64,000 bases of DNA, from contig CALGIJ010000019.1 in the NCBI GenBank assembly GCA_937915545.1, positions 186,001 to 250,000 of the forward strand. The letters are read 5' to 3'. The number at the start of each line of letters is the position of its first letter. Positions within the stretch are counted from its first letter, which is position 1. Origin of the DNA: an uncultured Desulfobacterales bacterium. GTDB taxonomy: Bacteria; Desulfobacterota; Desulfobulbia; Desulfobulbales; Desulfocapsaceae. Positions 42,047 to 50,910 of the stretch are shown here, one piece after another. A model generated the notes under the pieces. That model did not search any database. It saw only the letters and a list, made by a program, of their open reading frames with translations, and was not told the origin of the DNA. The position numbers and the translations under genes were made by a program.

Positions 42047-42905
42047 GCCGAAATGGCTGCGCCGCAGCCTGCCCAGCGGTCCGCAGTACGAGCAGCTGCG
42101 CCGCCTGCTCCGCGACCACTCGCTGACCACCGTCTGCCAGGAGGCGAAGTGCCCCAACCAGTTCGAGTGCTACGGCCAGGGCACGGCGACCTTCATGATC
42201 CTTGGCGAGCGCTGCACCCGCAACTGCCGCTTCTGTGCCGTGCAGCACAGACCTCTTGGCCCGCCCGATCCGGAAGAGCCGCAGCGGGTGGCTGAAGCGG
42301 TGGTGCTGCTCGGACTACGCTACGCGGTGGTCACCTCGGTGACCCGCGACGACCTCGACGACGGCGGCGCTGCCCTCTTCGCCGCGACCATAGAGGCCAT
42401 CAGAGGGCGGAGCCCGTCCACCCTGGTGGAGGTGCTCATTCCCGACCTGCAGGGCGACGAGGCTGCCCTGGCGACGGTGCTGGCCGCCTTCCCCGACGTG
42501 CTCAACCACAATATGGAGACGGTGTCGCGACTCTACCCGCGGGTGCGTCCCCAGGCCGATTACCGGCGCTCGCTGGAGCTGCTGCGGCGGGTCAAAGAGA
42601 GCCACCCGCAGATTCCCACCAAGTCGGGGATGATGCTCGGCCTGGGCGAGAGCGAGGAGGAACTGCACCGCGCCTGGCAGGATCTCGTTGACGCCGGCTG
42701 CGACATTCTCACCATGGGTCAGTACCTGCAGCCGAGCCACGAGCACCTGCCGGTGGAGCGCTTCGTGCCGCCGGAGGAGTTCGCCGCTCTCGCCGCTTCG
42801 GCCGAGCGGCTGGGCTTTGCCGGGGTCGCCGCCGGGCCCTTCGTGCGCAGTTCGTATCAGGCGGAGGCTCTCTTTCGTCAGGCGCGGCGAAGGCTGGTAT
42901 GTTGA
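42012..42905 (+). CDS. lipA: Lipoyl synthase
   Basis: 297 residues, ATG 42012 with AAGGAA upstream, overlapping lipB by 35 bp. The auxiliary cluster motif CQEAKCPNQFEC, radical-SAM CTRNCRFC and closing RSSY are all present. It inserts two sulfurs into octanoyl groups of GcvH/E2. This placement behind gcv makes lipoylation coordinate with glycine cleavage and supplies PDH as well. Salvage by an LplA is not seen in the window. Confidence 0.95.
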   Translation: MSSCLHRPPLAKPKWLRRSLPSGPQYEQLRRLLRDHSLTTVCQEAKCPNQFECYGQGTATFMILGERCTRNCRFCAVQHRPLGPPDPEEPQRVAEAVVLLGLRYAVVTSVTRDDLDDGGAALFAATIEAIRGRSPSTLVEVLIPDLQGDEAALATVLAAFPDVLNHNMETVSRLYPRVRPQADYRRSLELLRRVKESHPQIPTKSGMMLGLGESEEELHRAWQDLVDAGCDILTMGQYLQPSHEHLPVERFVPPEEFAALAASAERLGFAGVAAGPFVRSSYQAEALFRQARRRLVC

Positions 42906-43083
42906 GTGCCCCGCGCCGGCGCACCCTCGCGGCGTGCGGAAAGTTGCTGCGCTGTCGATTCTTCGTTGCTCTCGCAGCAGAGAGGGTCTACACTGAAAGC
43001 GGTTGTCAGCAGAGAGTCCGGGGCGGCGCAGCCCGCCCCACAATCGCCCCGCACCCTTTCACGGCCCTGTCGAGGAGGACCCC

Positions 43084-43878
43084 ATGCCGATCATCACCAT
43101 CTCCCGAGGAAGCTACTATCATGGCAAGGCGGTAGCCGAAAAGCTGGCAGCCAGGCTGGGCTATTCCTGTCTGTCGAGGGACGAGGTGATCGACAATCTC
43201 GGCGAGTTTCAGCTGCCGGAGATCAAGCTGGTGCGCAACCTCAACGACACCTTCAGCGTCCTCGACCGCTTCCCACACGGCAAAAAACGCTTTACCAGCG
43301 CCGTAAAGGCAGCCATCCTGCAGCGCTTCCTCAACGGTGGGATCATCTACCACGGCCTCGTCGGCCACCACTTCGTCGGCAACATCAGCCATGTCCTCAA
43401 GGTGCGGGTCATCGCCGATACGACGCTTCGCGTCACCGAGGACATGGCCCGCGAGAAGACCACCGATGTCCAGGCTCGCTACACCTTGAAAAAGGACGAC
43501 GAAGAGCGGCGCAAGTGGGGGATGTTCCTCTACGGCATCGACATCACCGATCCGGAGCACTACGACCTCACCGTCAAGATCGGCGCCATGGGCGAGGAGG
43601 AGGCGGTCGATCTCATCGCCGCGGCGGCAGCCCTGCCCGCCTTCCAGGAGACCGAGCAATCGCGTAAGACCCTTGCCGACTCGGCCCTGTCCGCTCAGAT
43701 CAGCGCCGCCCTCTTTGATTTTCCCCTGGCGGCGGTGTCGGTGCGCGAAGCCAAGGCGAGCATCACCCTCAAGGCCCCGGAAGGGCAGCAGGCGGTGATC
43801 AGCGAACGCATCGCGACGATGCTCCACATGGTGCCGGGCCTGGCCGAATACGTCATCCACTTCGCCCCCTACCATTAA
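43084..43878 (+). CDS. Cytidylate-kinase-like P-loop protein
   Basis: 264 residues, ATG 43084 behind GAGGAGG. The P-loop (SRGSYYHGK at the start, a G-x4-GK form) matches the cytidylate-kinase-like family. The later segment (HHFVGN, VTEDMAREKTTDVQARYTL) resembles the nucleotide lid of CMP kinases. The last 70 residues are an additional small domain of BON/ACT-like strand-helix pattern. It may phosphorylate a nucleotide or other small molecule; true Cmk is not proven. It lies 178 bp after lipA and could be the end of the transcript. Confidence 0.78.
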   Translation: MPIITISRGSYYHGKAVAEKLAARLGYSCLSRDEVIDNLGEFQLPEIKLVRNLNDTFSVLDRFPHGKKRFTSAVKAAILQRFLNGGIIYHGLVGHHFVGNISHVLKVRVIADTTLRVTEDMAREKTTDVQARYTLKKDDEERRKWGMFLYGIDITDPEHYDLTVKIGAMGEEEAVDLIAAAAALPAFQETEQSRKTLADSALSAQISAALFDFPLAAVSVREAKASITLKAPEGQQAVISERIATMLHMVPGLAEYVIHFAPYH

Positions 43879-43895
43879 GCCCGGCAATGTTGACC

Positions 43896-43922
43896 AAAAA
43901 GGGCCTCGCCTGGTAAAGGCCC
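43896..43922 (-). terminator. Rho-independent terminator for the NhaR-like gene
   Basis: Minus strand: arms GGGCCT and AGGCCC (six bases, ten-base loop, 43922-43901) followed directly by TTTTT (43900-43896). It lies just after the NhaR-like stop (43945), between convergent genes. One of the clearest terminators in the window. Confidence 0.65.
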
Positions 43923-43944
43923 GGGGCGCGGCCGGGGCCTCCGC

Positions 43945-44859
43945 CTACAAAGGCGTCTTCCAGCCTTCGCGGCCGCCCCAGGCGGCGTCGCGGATGGCGA
44001 CCACCGCCGGGTGCTTGATGACGCGCTCCACCGAAATGGCGTAGAAGCGCTCGCGCACCGTCTCCGACCTGCCGATGACGGTTACCCCGTGCCTGCGGCA
44101 GACCTCTTCCTCGATGATCGTCGGCACGACGAAGACCCCGTCCCCCGCCTGGCCGAAGACCTTGATCAGGGCGCGGTCGTCGAACTCGCCGATAACCCTC
44201 GGGCGGATCCCCTGGCTGGTGAACCACTGGTCGAGGTGGCCGCGCAGGGCCGACATCGATGTCGGCAGCAGCATCGGCGCCCCGTGCAAAGAGCGGGGAA
44301 AGCCCGGCTGCAGTCCTGTGGTGAGGGAGGCCACGGCGCAGAAGCTGACCCCGCATTCGCCTAAGAGGTGGCTGTAGACCTTGATGCTCAGTCCCGGCTT
44401 GACCGGAGTGTCGGTAAGCACCAGGTCGAGGCTATGCACCGCCAGCTCCGCCAACAGCTGCTTCTCCTTGCCCTCGTGGCAGACGAGGCGCACCCCCTGG
44501 GGCAGGGACAGGGCCGGTTCGAGGATCCTGCGGGTCACCAGCTTGGGGAGGATATCGACGATGCCGACGGTAAAGCGTGGCGGGCCGGTGCCCTGGCGGC
44601 CCTTGACGGTGTCGAGGAGTTCGAGGCCCAGGGAGAAGATCTCGTCGGCGTAGCGAAAGACCATCTGTCCCAGCTCGGTGAGCTCGAGACTGCGTCCGCT
44701 GCGGCGGAAGAGCGCACCGCCGAGGTCCTCCTCGAGCTTGCCGAGCTGCATGCTCACCGTCGATGGGGCGAGACTTAGCCGTTTGCCGGCCCGGGTGATA
44801 CTCTCTTCCTTGGCGACGATCCAGAAGTAGTGGAGATGGTGGTAGTTGAGCCAGTCCAT
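43945..44859 (-). CDS. NhaR-like LysR-family transcriptional regulator
   Basis: 304 residues. The opening MDWLNYHHLHYFWIVAKEESI is nearly the NhaR signature; HTH is at about 14-60 (SITRAGKRLSLAPSTVSMQLGKLE). The effector domain follows from about 92 with two-lobe periplasmic-binding fold. NhaR activates Na+/H+ antiporter and adhesin genes in response to sodium; here the divergent neighbour is a TerC-family protein, so the target may be different. No clear ribosome site at the ATG, and there are overlapping divergent promoter-like elements at 44897-44945. Confidence 0.88.
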   Translation of the reverse strand: MDWLNYHHLHYFWIVAKEESITRAGKRLSLAPSTVSMQLGKLEEDLGGALFRRSGRSLELTELGQMVFRYADEIFSLGLELLDTVKGRQGTGPPRFTVGIVDILPKLVTRRILEPALSLPQGVRLVCHEGKEKQLLAELAVHSLDLVLTDTPVKPGLSIKVYSHLLGECGVSFCAVASLTTGLQPGFPRSLHGAPMLLPTSMSALRGHLDQWFTSQGIRPRVIGEFDDRALIKVFGQAGDGVFVVPTIIEEEVCRRHGVTVIGRSETVRERFYAISVERVIKHPAVVAIRDAAWGGREGWKTPL

Positions 44860-44896
44860 TTCGAGAATTTCGAAGGGTAAAAGTGGGAATATCTAT

Positions 44897-44945
44897 TTGT
44901 GCCCCTCCCGTTCGGCATTATCATATGGCCGATACGAAGCGTAAG
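44897..44945. promoter_or_regulatory. Overlapping divergent promoter candidates, NhaR-like / TerC
   Basis: Plus strand: TTGTGC (44897-44902), 16-base spacer, TATCAT (44919-44924) pointing to terC. Minus strand: CTTACG (44945-44940), 17-base spacer, GATAAT (44922-44917) pointing to the regulator. The two -10 boxes overlap, so expression of the two genes would be mutually exclusive at this site. Confidence 0.35.
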
Positions 44946-45053
44946 GGGGTGCGGCCTGGCGGTTGTCGTCCGGCACACGGCGCCGGCGTGAATGGCACCC
45001 TGAAGTGGCCCCGGTTGCCGCGAAACCGATGGAAGTCAGACGGATAATGCCCT

Positions 45054-45797
45054 ATGTTTGAGTGGATGGCAAGCCCCGAGGCCTGGATCGCCCTGGCGAC
45101 CCTGCTTGCCCTGGAAATCGTCCTCGGCATCGACAACATCATTTTCATCACCATCCTCGTCGGCAGGCTGCCCGCTGAGCAGCGGGACAAGGCGCGGACC
45201 CTCGGTATCGGCCTGGCCATGGTGACGCGGCTGGCGCTGCTCTTCAGCCTCACCTGGATCATCGGCATGACCGCGCCCTGGTTCACTCTGCTCGGCCAGG
45301 GGATCTCCGGCCGAGATGTGGTGCTCATCGGCGGCGGGCTGTTCCTCCTCGCCAAAGCCACCCACGAGATTCACGGCAGCCTCGAGGCCTCGGCGGATGA
45401 GCGCGGACATTCCCTTGGCGGCGGTTTCTGGGCGGTTATCGTGCAGATCGCCATAATCGATATCGTCTTCTCCCTCGATTCGGTGATTACCGCGGTGGGC
45501 CTGGTGCAGAACCTCACGGTGATGGTCATTGCCATCGTCGGTGCGGTGTTCGTCATGCTTTTTGCAGCCAAACCCATCGGCAGCTTCGTCGACCAGCACC
45601 CCACCCTGAAGATGCTGGCGCTGGCCTTTCTCCTCCTTATCGGCTTCACCCTGGTGGCGGAGGGCTTCGAGATCCATGTGCCCAAGGGCTATATCTACTT
45701 CGCCATGGCCTTTTCGGTGGGCGTCGAGCTGCTCAACCTGCGCCTGCGCCGTCACGGCAGGAGCGAGGCGGTGCAGCTCAAAAAGAAGCTTCAGTGA
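45054..45797 (+). CDS. TerC/YgaP-type integral membrane protein
   Basis: 247 residues with about seven transmembrane helices. Metal-binding Asp motifs of the TerC family are intact: EIVLGIDNIIFI and VFSLDSVITAVG. TerC-type proteins act in metal (often manganese) export or tellurite resistance and in metalating exoenzymes. Divergent from the NhaR-like regulator, which likely controls it. ATG 45054 has only a modest site. Confidence 0.9.
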   Translation: MFEWMASPEAWIALATLLALEIVLGIDNIIFITILVGRLPAEQRDKARTLGIGLAMVTRLALLFSLTWIIGMTAPWFTLLGQGISGRDVVLIGGGLFLLAKATHEIHGSLEASADERGHSLGGGFWAVIVQIAIIDIVFSLDSVITAVGLVQNLTVMVIAIVGAVFVMLFAAKPIGSFVDQHPTLKMLALAFLLLIGFTLVAEGFEIHVPKGYIYFAMAFSVGVELLNLRLRRHGRSEAVQLKKKLQ

Positions 45798-45859
45798 CAA
45801 GGAATGGGGCCTCTCTTCGAGGGCCCTGAACATATTCTCTCATTTTGTGGAGGTGTACC

Positions 45860-46726
45860 GTGTTGAGGATTGTGCTGTTCATTGCCACCAACCTGGCTAT
45901 CGTTATCCTGCTGGGAATTATCCTGACCGTTCTCGGGGTCGATTCGCGCAGTACCTCGGGGCTGGTCGTCATGGCGGCGGTTTTCGGCATGGGCGGGTCG
46001 TTCATCTCTCTGGCGATGTCCAAATGGATCGCCAAGAAGTCGACCGGGGCCTATGTCATCGTCAACCCCGGCAACCCCACCGAGCAGTGGCTGTATGATA
46101 CCGTGCGGCGCATGGCGCAGCAGGCGGAGATCGGCATGCCCGAGGTGGCCATCTACGACTCTCCGGATATGAACGCCTTCGCCACCGGCATGAAGAAGCA
46201 TGACGCCCTGGTGGCGGTTTCCACCGGGCTCTTGCGCAATATGTCCAAGGACGAGGTCGAAGCGGTGCTGGCCCATGAGATCAGCCACGTCGCCTGCGGC
46301 GATATGGTCACTCTGGCCCTCATCCAGGGGGTGCTCAATACCTTTGTCATCCTCCTCTCGCGCCTTGCCGCCAGCGTGCTCAACAACGTTCTCAGCTCCG
46401 ACGAGGAGGAGGGTGGCGGCCTCGGCTTCTTCGGCTATATGGCGGTGACCATCGTCCTCGAGCTGGTTTTCGGGCTCTTCGCCTCGATGATCGTCATGTG
46501 GTTCTCGCGCCGACGCGAGTTTACCGCCGACCGGGGCGCCGCCTTCCTGACCAGCCGCGAGAAGATGATCGGCGCCCTGCAGCGGCTGCAGATGCACCAT
46601 GAACCCTCGCACCTGCCCGATCAGGTGGCGGCTTTCGGCATCCGGCCCAAGGTGGGCGGGCTGGCCTCGCTGCTCAGCAGCCATCCGCCGCTGGAGGCGA
46701 GGATCGAGGCCCTGCGCCGCATCTGA
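45860..46726 (+). CDS. htpX: Membrane zinc metalloprotease HtpX
   Basis: 288 residues from a GTG at 45860 with GGAGGTG upstream; a TTG at 45845 is out-competed. MLRIVLFIATNLAIV and FGMGGSFISLAMSKW align with the family opening. Catalytic HEISHVACGDM and the third zinc Glu in EFTADRGAA are present, with four hydrophobic segments. It degrades damaged inner-membrane proteins with FtsH. Located 62 bp after terC, so it may share that transcript. Confidence 0.94.
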   Translation: MLRIVLFIATNLAIVILLGIILTVLGVDSRSTSGLVVMAAVFGMGGSFISLAMSKWIAKKSTGAYVIVNPGNPTEQWLYDTVRRMAQQAEIGMPEVAIYDSPDMNAFATGMKKHDALVAVSTGLLRNMSKDEVEAVLAHEISHVACGDMVTLALIQGVLNTFVILLSRLAASVLNNVLSSDEEEGGGLGFFGYMAVTIVLELVFGLFASMIVMWFSRRREFTADRGAAFLTSREKMIGALQRLQMHHEPSHLPDQVAAFGIRPKVGGLASLLSSHPPLEARIEALRRI

Positions 46727-46746
46727 GCCGCGTCCCCCCCTGCCGC

Positions 46747-47988
46747 TTAGCGCCTGCTGCCGTAGATCTTTGACAGACTCTGCGGGATTTCCCCCTTGGG
46801 CAGCAGGCGCCGGTCGTCGCCGACGGCGAAGAGACCGAACCATTCCTCCGGATCCTGCTCCTCGTGACGCGTCGAGTCGGTGGGGTCCTCGCCGCTCTTC
46901 CACCACTCGTCCTGCAACTCGAAAAACGAGATGCCGCAAAACTTGTCCGTACCCCGCGCGGTGCGCAGATCCTGCCAGATGGCGGCGAAGGAGTCCGCCA
47001 CTGCCTGGTGGGAGTGGCCGCCGAAACCGGGCACCCATGGTTTGGGCTCATAGGGCGAGGTGGAATAGCCGACCTGGGTGATGAAGATCGGCTTGCCGGC
47101 CTGCATCGCCAGTTCCTCGAGATAGCCCTGGTAGGGGGTAGCGGTGACCGAACCCGGGGGCGAGGTGCGTACCCCGCGGGCATAGGTGTAGACGTTGAGG
47201 CACACCAGGTCGCCGAGGTCGGGGTTGACGGCGTTGACCGCCGGCACTTCGAGATCGGGGCGGTCGGTGACCGGGCCGATATGGGTCCAGCTGGTATGGC
47301 AGTAGAGGTGGCGTTGGCCGTAGGTGGTCAGTTCGTAGTCCATGGCCCGGTCGATGAGGCGGGCTAGGGCGATCTCCGTCGGTGTGCGCTGGGTGACCTG
47401 GATATGCTTGCCTTGATAACTGCGCACTTCCGGGTGGCGCAGGTCGGTGCGCACCACCGAGTCGGCTTGCAGTTCGTCGCCGATGGAAAAGAGCACCAGG
47501 CGGTCGGGGCGGCCGATCTTGTAGGCGTGGTCGATGGCCGCCTTGATGTCCTCGAAGGTCTTTTTCTGAAAGTCCTCGGCGAGAAAGTCCTCGGCGTAGG
47601 CCCAGATCCAGATGTCCTGGCCGTAGGTCATGCCGCTCTTATCAAGCTCTAAGAAGAACTTCTCCGGCATTTTCATGGGAAAGACGTGCAGGTAGTCGAC
47701 CCCCATGTCGCGCATGAGGCGGAAGTGCTCGTCGTAGCGGCCGTCGTTGCCGGGCGGCGCCCCCTGCAGCGGCGTCTCTCCCGGCAGGTAGGGGGAATAG
47801 CCGATGCCGCGGAAGAACATCGGCGCGCCGCTCTTGCGGTCGACGATCGATGTCCCTTTGGTGGCATAACGCTGCGGCGCCGGGGTGTGCGGGGCAATGC
47901 CGGCCACCGGGAAGGCTTGGTCGGCCGCGGCCGGAGCGGGGAGGGCGAGCAGGGCGAGCAGGGAGAGGCGTGCGATCTGTAGTCTCAT
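46747..47988 (-). CDS. Secreted glycosidase-like protein with altered active site
   Basis: 413 residues, ATG 47988; an in-frame start 48 bp upstream would add 16 residues. Signal peptide with cleavage near PAAA-DQ. The rest has a TIM-barrel pattern: a FFRGIGYSPYLPGE entry, VLFSIGDELQAD at the acid/base position, and KPIFITQVGYSTSPYE where clan-A enzymes have ITE-x-GY. At this nucleophile position the residue is Gln (codon CAG), not Glu. The fold is glycosidase-like (Gas1-type beta-glucanosyltransferase similarity), but hydrolysis is doubtful unless another residue serves. Confidence 0.72.
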   Translation of the reverse strand: MRLQIARLSLLALLALPAPAAADQAFPVAGIAPHTPAPQRYATKGTSIVDRKSGAPMFFRGIGYSPYLPGETPLQGAPPGNDGRYDEHFRLMRDMGVDYLHVFPMKMPEKFFLELDKSGMTYGQDIWIWAYAEDFLAEDFQKKTFEDIKAAIDHAYKIGRPDRLVLFSIGDELQADSVVRTDLRHPEVRSYQGKHIQVTQRTPTEIALARLIDRAMDYELTTYGQRHLYCHTSWTHIGPVTDRPDLEVPAVNAVNPDLGDLVCLNVYTYARGVRTSPPGSVTATPYQGYLEELAMQAGKPIFITQVGYSTSPYEPKPWVPGFGGHSHQAVADSFAAIWQDLRTARGTDKFCGISFFELQDEWWKSGEDPTDSTRHEEQDPEEWFGLFAVGDDRRLLPKGEIPQSLSKIYGSRR

Positions 47989-48412
47989 GAAGCTATCGGT
48001 AAAAGAGTTGAATGGGGGGCGCCGCTGGCGAGGCACTTCCGGAAGAGGAATCCTGGCACAGAACGGGAAGCGGTTACCAGTGTCCCGTCGAGGCGCGGCA
48101 GGGGAGGGTTCTGGTCTGGCACGCTACCATAAAACACGCCTTCCCCCAAGGGAATAGCCGAATTCTCTGCCGATACCGGGCCTCCTGCCGCTGCCCGGCC
48201 AGGTTCTCAGGATGGTGGCGACGGGAATGGTCGTCTGTGGCTGGCGGCCTTAGTGACTCCCGTAACTGGCGGGGAAAGACGGTTGCAAATTTCTGGTGAT
48301 GGGGTACAAGTGCGGAGGTGGTCGGGAGGCGGCCCTCCGCCCCCTTGCGGAGGCGGAGCAGGCCGGTCTTTCCCGTGGCGTTGGCCTGGAGCAGCGATTT
48401 TTCCGGGGGAGT
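47989..48412. other. Divergent intergenic region, glycosidase-like / deaminase
   Basis: 424 bp. Several open frames, none with coding character. No promoter I would support. Confidence 0.3.
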
Positions 48413-49027
48413 ATGGTGGAGAGTTTTGAGGTGGAATTGCCCGCCTGGGTGGGGCCGGCGGTGGCCTTATGGCCGGCTGAGGTAACCGCCCCCGAGCGGC
48501 GTATGGAGCTGGTGCTCGACCTTGCCCGGCGCAATGTCCTTGAAAAGACCGGCGGGCCCTTTGCCGCTGCGGTCTTCACCTGCGACAGCGGCCGCGTGGT
48601 GGCGGCGGGGGTCAACCGCGTCGTCGCCTGCAACTGTTCCAGCGCCCATGCCGAGGTGGTGGCGCTGTCCCTGGCGCAGCGGCACCTTGCTGTGTACGAC
48701 CTCGGCGGCGAGGGCCTGCCCCGCCATGAGCTGGTGGTCAACTGGCGGCCCTGCGCCATGTGCTTCGGCGCCCTGCTGTGGTCGGGCATCCGCCACCTGA
48801 CCATTGCCGGTTCGGGGCCGGAGCTGGAGACGCTGACTGGCTTCGACGAGGGCCCCATTCACCCGCAGTGGCGGCGGGAACTCTCCAGCCGCGGCATCGG
48901 GCTCAGTGAAGATGTCTGCCGGCGGGAAGCGGTCGAGCTCTTCCGATGGTTTGCCGAGAGCGGCAGCGAGGTCTACAACCCCCGCCGCGAACCACAGCCT
49001 TCACCCCCCTCGCGGAGCATGCCATGA
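48413..49027 (+). CDS. Cytidine/guanine-deaminase-family protein
   Basis: 204 residues, ATG 48413 behind GGGGGAGT. The zinc site is complete: SSAHAEVVAL (His and Glu) and WRPCAMCFGALLWSG (the two Cys of PCxxC). The long N-terminal part and GGPFAAAVFT resemble guanine or nucleoside deaminases. It should deaminate a purine or cytosine-type base in the cytoplasm. It overlaps the next gene by 4 bp (ATGA). Confidence 0.87.
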   Translation: MVESFEVELPAWVGPAVALWPAEVTAPERRMELVLDLARRNVLEKTGGPFAAAVFTCDSGRVVAAGVNRVVACNCSSAHAEVVALSLAQRHLAVYDLGGEGLPRHELVVNWRPCAMCFGALLWSGIRHLTIAGSGPELETLTGFDEGPIHPQWRRELSSRGIGLSEDVCRREAVELFRWFAESGSEVYNPRREPQPSPPSRSMP

Positions 49028-49800
49028 GCGTATCACCGACACTGGCGCAGGTCGAGCGGCTGGCCGAGGAGGCCGGCGCCATCCTGCTTGCCGGCTATGA
49101 ACAGGAGCATCAGCTCAGCTACAAGGGCGACATCGACCTGGTCACTGAGATCGACCGCCGCAGCGAAGATTTTCTCGTCGGCGAGCTGCGCCGGCACTTC
49201 CCCGAGCACCGCATCCTTGCCGAAGAGGGCGGCGGCAGTGACGGCGGCGTGAGCCAGTGGTATATCGACCCCCTCGACGGCACGGTCAACTACGCCCATG
49301 GCGTGCCCTTCTTCTGCGTCTCCATCGCCTACGCCGCGGAGGGCCGGCTGACGCTGGCCGCAGTCTACGACCCGATGCGCCGCGAGCTGTTTTCCGCCGA
49401 GCGCGGCCAGGGAGCCCGTCTCAACGGGCGCAGGCTGAAGGTGCGACCCGAGGGGGAGTTGACCCGCTCTCTCCTGGTGACCGGCTTCCCCTACGATATC
49501 CGCAGCACCGCCGCCACCAACCTCGACTACTTCGCCAGGTTCGCCACCCTCTCCCAGGGGGTGCGCCGCCTTGGTTCCGCAGCCCTCGATCTCTGCTATG
49601 TCGCCGCCGGACGCTTCGACGGGTACTGGGAGCTGTCCCTCAAGCCCTGGGACCTGGCAGCCGGGGCCCTCATCGCGGCAGAGGCCGGCGCCACGGTGAC
49701 CCCCATATCCGGTGCCGGGCAGCTGCTCGCCCCGCCTTATTCGGTGCTTGCCGCCTCCCCGGCGATCCATGCCGAGATGGCGGCAATGTTTCGCCGCTGA
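49024..49800 (+). CDS. Inositol-monophosphatase-family phosphatase
   Basis: 258 residues. The Li+-sensitive metal sites are complete: EEGGG, WYIDPLDGTVNYAHG (the DPLDGT signature) and WDLAAGALIAAEAGA. Such enzymes hydrolyse inositol phosphates, 3'-phosphoadenosine phosphates or sugar phosphates. It starts inside the deaminase stop (ATGA), GGAGC upstream, so the two form an operon. Substrate not determined. Confidence 0.92.
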   Translation: MSVSPTLAQVERLAEEAGAILLAGYEQEHQLSYKGDIDLVTEIDRRSEDFLVGELRRHFPEHRILAEEGGGSDGGVSQWYIDPLDGTVNYAHGVPFFCVSIAYAAEGRLTLAAVYDPMRRELFSAERGQGARLNGRRLKVRPEGELTRSLLVTGFPYDIRSTAATNLDYFARFATLSQGVRRLGSAALDLCYVAAGRFDGYWELSLKPWDLAAGALIAAEAGATVTPISGAGQLLAPPYSVLAASPAIHAEMAAMFRR

Positions 49801-49842
49801 CCCACGTACCGACAGAGACTTTTTCCCCGCCTCTCACCGATC

Positions 49843-50910
49843 ATGCCGCCCCTGTCCCGCGAGCACTCCCTGCGCCTCAAGCTGCTCAACTTTCCGCTCA
49901 TCGTCGGCGTGGTCTATATCCACGCCTATGGCATGGAGATCGGCTTCGCCGGAGCCTATCTCGGTCCGGCACACCTTGACCGACTTACCGATGTCGTCCG
50001 CACCCTGGTCTCGCAGGGGCTCGCCCGGCTGGCGGTGCCGATGTTCTTTCTCATTTCGGGATATTTTTTCTTCACCGGGTTCACCGGCCGCAGTTATCTC
50101 GACAAGCTGCGCAGGCGCTGCCACACCCTGCTCCTGCCGTATGTCTTCTGGACCTGCTGCTTCGCCGCGATCATTGCCGTGGGCCAGCATCTGCCGAGGG
50201 TTGGACCCTATTTCGGGGAGAGCAGCTTGAGCGGCCTCTCCCCGTGGGATCTGGGCAACGCCCTCTTTGGTGTGACGCGGGTACCGGCGGCCTACCACTT
50301 CTGGTTCATTCGCGATCTGATGCTGCTGATGCTGCTCAGCCCGTTGCTGCGCCTTCTTCTCGGCGTGGCGCCCCTGTCCTGGCTGGCGGCCTTGTTCCTC
50401 GTTTGGGTCAGCGGCAGATGGCCGCTGCTCGTTCCCGATGTGGTCGGCGTGCTGTTCTTTTCCCTTGGCGGCTACGTGGCCTTGCGCGATCGCTCGCTGT
50501 TTTTCTTCGACTGCTGCGGCTGGTGGTCGGTTGTGCTCTATGTACCGCTGCTTGTCGCCGATGTCGTCTGGTACGATGCCTGGTTCAACGTCACCCTGCA
50601 CCGCTGCGGCATCGTCGTCGGACTGGCGGCGGTGCTTTTTCTGACCCGCCATCTCCTCGCCGCCGAGCGCTGCGGCGGGGCCCTGCTGCGTCTCAGCGGG
50701 GCGAGTTTCTTTGTCTACGCCGCCCATGAGCCCCTGCTCGGCGTCGTCCGCACCGTCGCCTTCCGCGTTCTCCCCCTCGACACTCCCCCTGTGGCGCTCG
50801 TCGTCTATCTCGCCGTGCCGCTGCTGGTGATCCTCCTGCTGATTATCCTCCACCGCCTCCTGGGACGAGTGGCGCCCAGGGCGCTGCTGCTGGTCACCGG
50901 CGGGCGTTGA
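49843..50910 (+). CDS. Acyltransferase 3 (OafA/WbpC-like) membrane protein
   Basis: 355 residues, about ten transmembrane helices. Family features: RLKLLNFPLIVGVVYIHA with the conserved His in helix 1, and ...HFWFIRDLMLL with the second charged triad. Acyltransferase-3 proteins add O-acyl groups to surface polysaccharides or lipids. It overlaps the convergent FMN oxidase gene by 17 bp at the 3' end. ATG 49843 has only a weak site. Confidence 0.85.
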   Translation: MPPLSREHSLRLKLLNFPLIVGVVYIHAYGMEIGFAGAYLGPAHLDRLTDVVRTLVSQGLARLAVPMFFLISGYFFFTGFTGRSYLDKLRRRCHTLLLPYVFWTCCFAAIIAVGQHLPRVGPYFGESSLSGLSPWDLGNALFGVTRVPAAYHFWFIRDLMLLMLLSPLLRLLLGVAPLSWLAALFLVWVSGRWPLLVPDVVGVLFFSLGGYVALRDRSLFFFDCCGWWSVVLYVPLLVADVVWYDAWFNVTLHRCGIVVGLAAVLFLTRHLLAAERCGGALLRLSGASFFVYAAHEPLLGVVRTVAFRVLPLDTPPVALVVYLAVPLLVILLLIILHRLLGRVAPRALLLVTGGR

